From Bacteroidales bacterium (lineage in GTDB: Bacteria > Bacteroidota > Bacteroidia > Bacteroidales > JAFGHD01): a DNA stretch of 62,366 nt. The stretch spans positions 1 through 62,366 of the forward strand of contig JAFGHD010000161.1 in assembly GCA_016939365.1 (NCBI GenBank), read 5' to 3'. The notes beneath the pieces were generated by a model, which was not told the DNA's origin, ran no database searches, and saw only the letters and a list, made by a program, of their open reading frames with translations. Below are positions 61,492 to 62,366 of the stretch, in pieces. The position numbers were made by a program, and so were the translations under genes. The first letter of the stretch is position 1, and each line of letters begins with the position of its first letter.

Positions 61492-62366
61492 ATGGAAACA
61501 ATCATTCCACCCGTTGACCGCACCTTGCTGGAGCGGGAGCTCACCGATGACAAATTTGTCAGGGAAACGAATAACGGCAGGAACAAGATCTTCATTTTTT
61601 CCCACATTGATTCTCCAAACCTTCTCAGGGAAGTGGGCAGGCTCAGGGAGATCACATTCCGCGATGCCGGTGGGGGAACCGGAAAGGCCATGGATATTGA
61701 TGAATATGACACCTGTCCGAAGTGCTTTAAACAATTGATTGTCTGGAATCCCGAAGACAAGGAAATCGTTGGAGGGTACCGTTTCATCCATGGCAGGGAT
61801 GTGGAAGTCGGAAAGGACGGGAAGGTCAAGTGTGCCACAGCGAAATTGTTCGACTTTTCCAAAAGGTTCATCAGGGATTACTGGCCATATACCATTGAGC
61901 TGGGGCGGTCTTTTGTCCAGCCCATGTACCAGCCAACCGTCAATATCCGCAAAGGGATGTATTCACTCGATAACATCTGGGACGGGCTGGGAGCAATAGT
62001 AATTGACAATCCGGATGTACGGCATTTCTTCGGAAAAATCACGATGTATCCTCATTTTGATTCCTTTGCACGCGACCTGATCCTGTTTTTCATGCACAAG
62101 TATTATCCCGATAATGATAATCTGGTCAGGCCCTATCATCCCGTCCCGATCAATACCGACCAGAAGATCCTGGAGAGCATCTTCAGCGGGGCAAATCGTG
62201 ATGAGGATTACAAGATCCTTGTCCAGAAGGTACGCAGCCTGAATGAAGGCATTCCCCCACTGGTCAACGCCTACATGAACCTGTCAAGCACCATGAAAAC
62301 CTTCGGTACAGCGCTCAATCCGGAATTTGGGAATGTGGAGGAGACAGCGATCGTCGTTACCATCGC
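61492..62366 (+). CDS. glsB: GNAT N-acyltransferase, glycine-lipid GlsB-like, cut by window end
   Basis: The frame is open from ATG 61492 to the end of the window, giving 291 codons without a stop. Residues 45-190 have the acyl-ACP-dependent GNAT features of OlsB/hemolysin-type enzymes (LREVGRLREITFRDAGGGTGK, DEYDTCPKCFKQLIVW, VGGYRFIHGR, IELGRSFVQPMYQP, GLGAIVIDNPDVRHFFGKI). GlsB-type enzymes add a 3-hydroxyacyl chain to glycine, and OlsB-type enzymes to ornithine. The C-terminus is missing from the window. It is eight bases after the O-acyltransferase gene, so the two are co-expressed. Confidence 0.7.
   Translation, partial: METIIPPVDRTLLERELTDDKFVRETNNGRNKIFIFSHIDSPNLLREVGRLREITFRDAGGGTGKAMDIDEYDTCPKCFKQLIVWNPEDKEIVGGYRFIHGRDVEVGKDGKVKCATAKLFDFSKRFIRDYWPYTIELGRSFVQPMYQPTVNIRKGMYSLDNIWDGLGAIVIDNPDVRHFFGKITMYPHFDSFARDLILFFMHKYYPDNDNLVRPYHPVPINTDQKILESIFSGANRDEDYKILVQKVRSLNEGIPPLVNAYMNLSSTMKTFGTALNPEFGNVEETAIVVTI

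Noticed and set aside
1-62366. CRISPR arrays, tRNA/rRNA genes, insertion sequences or prophage
   Set aside because: No repeated spacers, cloverleaf sequences, transposase genes or phage genes were seen in reading both strands.

Overview
The window is chromosomal DNA of an anaerobic member of the Bacteroidota, probably near Bacteroidales/Marinilabiliales. Evidence: TonB receptors with N-terminal carboxypeptidase-like domains, type IX secretion (T9SS) sorting domains of type A and type B, a Bacteroidota putative porin, a DUF6089 protein, TAnnTTTG-type -7 promoter elements, little Shine-Dalgarno signal, and a dcw cluster whose MurE has the meso-DAP motif. No rRNA, tRNA, CRISPR array or insertion sequence was seen.

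Layout. 221-6482: hoxFUYH-hoxW, a cytosolic NAD-linked [NiFe] hydrogenase with its maturation protease, plus a dihydroorotate-dehydrogenase-like flavoprotein. 6569-7578: a small four-cysteine protein and a decayed antitoxin/PIN-toxin pair. 7699-12464: a nickel operon read leftwards (nikR, TonB receptor, nucleoside hydrolase-FmdE fusion, His-rich permease) with two copies of a 27-nt imperfect inverted repeat that look like NikR operators. 12599-15375: a putative porin and a T9SS cargo protein. 15634-23804: an apparent seven-gene operon in which a tungstate/molybdate ABC transporter (wtpA ... wtpB, wtpC) encloses a lipoprotein, a second T9SS cargo paralogue, a TonB receptor and a lipoprotein with sulfite-oxidase-like repeats. 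24026-29156: glyA, two M16 peptidase-family genes and a T9SS type-B cargo protein. 29236-39243: the envelope cluster (two Skp/OmpH, BamA, UppS, DUF6089, NadK, an Omp85 protein, a CBS protein, RsgA, a cupin), all leftward. 39382-44337: pyrH, frr, a membrane protein on the other strand, and rplM-rpsI-rpsB-tsf. 44401-60192: yqeY and the complete dcw division/cell-wall cluster, leftward from mraZ. 60614-end: an O-acyltransferase and a GNAT N-acyltransferase resembling the glycine-lipid pair GlsA/GlsB, the second cut by the window end.

How the parts fit. The left third is about metals. The hydrogenase needs nickel, the adjacent NikR operon looks like an outer-plus-inner membrane nickel uptake route, and the wtp operon looks like a complete tungstate/molybdate route from cell surface to cytoplasm. 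The best candidate for an undescribed system is this wtp locus, in which T9SS-exported proteins, a TonB receptor and cofactor-fold lipoproteins are embedded within one ABC transporter operon; the nickel operon with its hydrolase-FmdE fusion is second. The right two thirds is conserved housekeeping. All calls are from reading the sequence; no database search was run.
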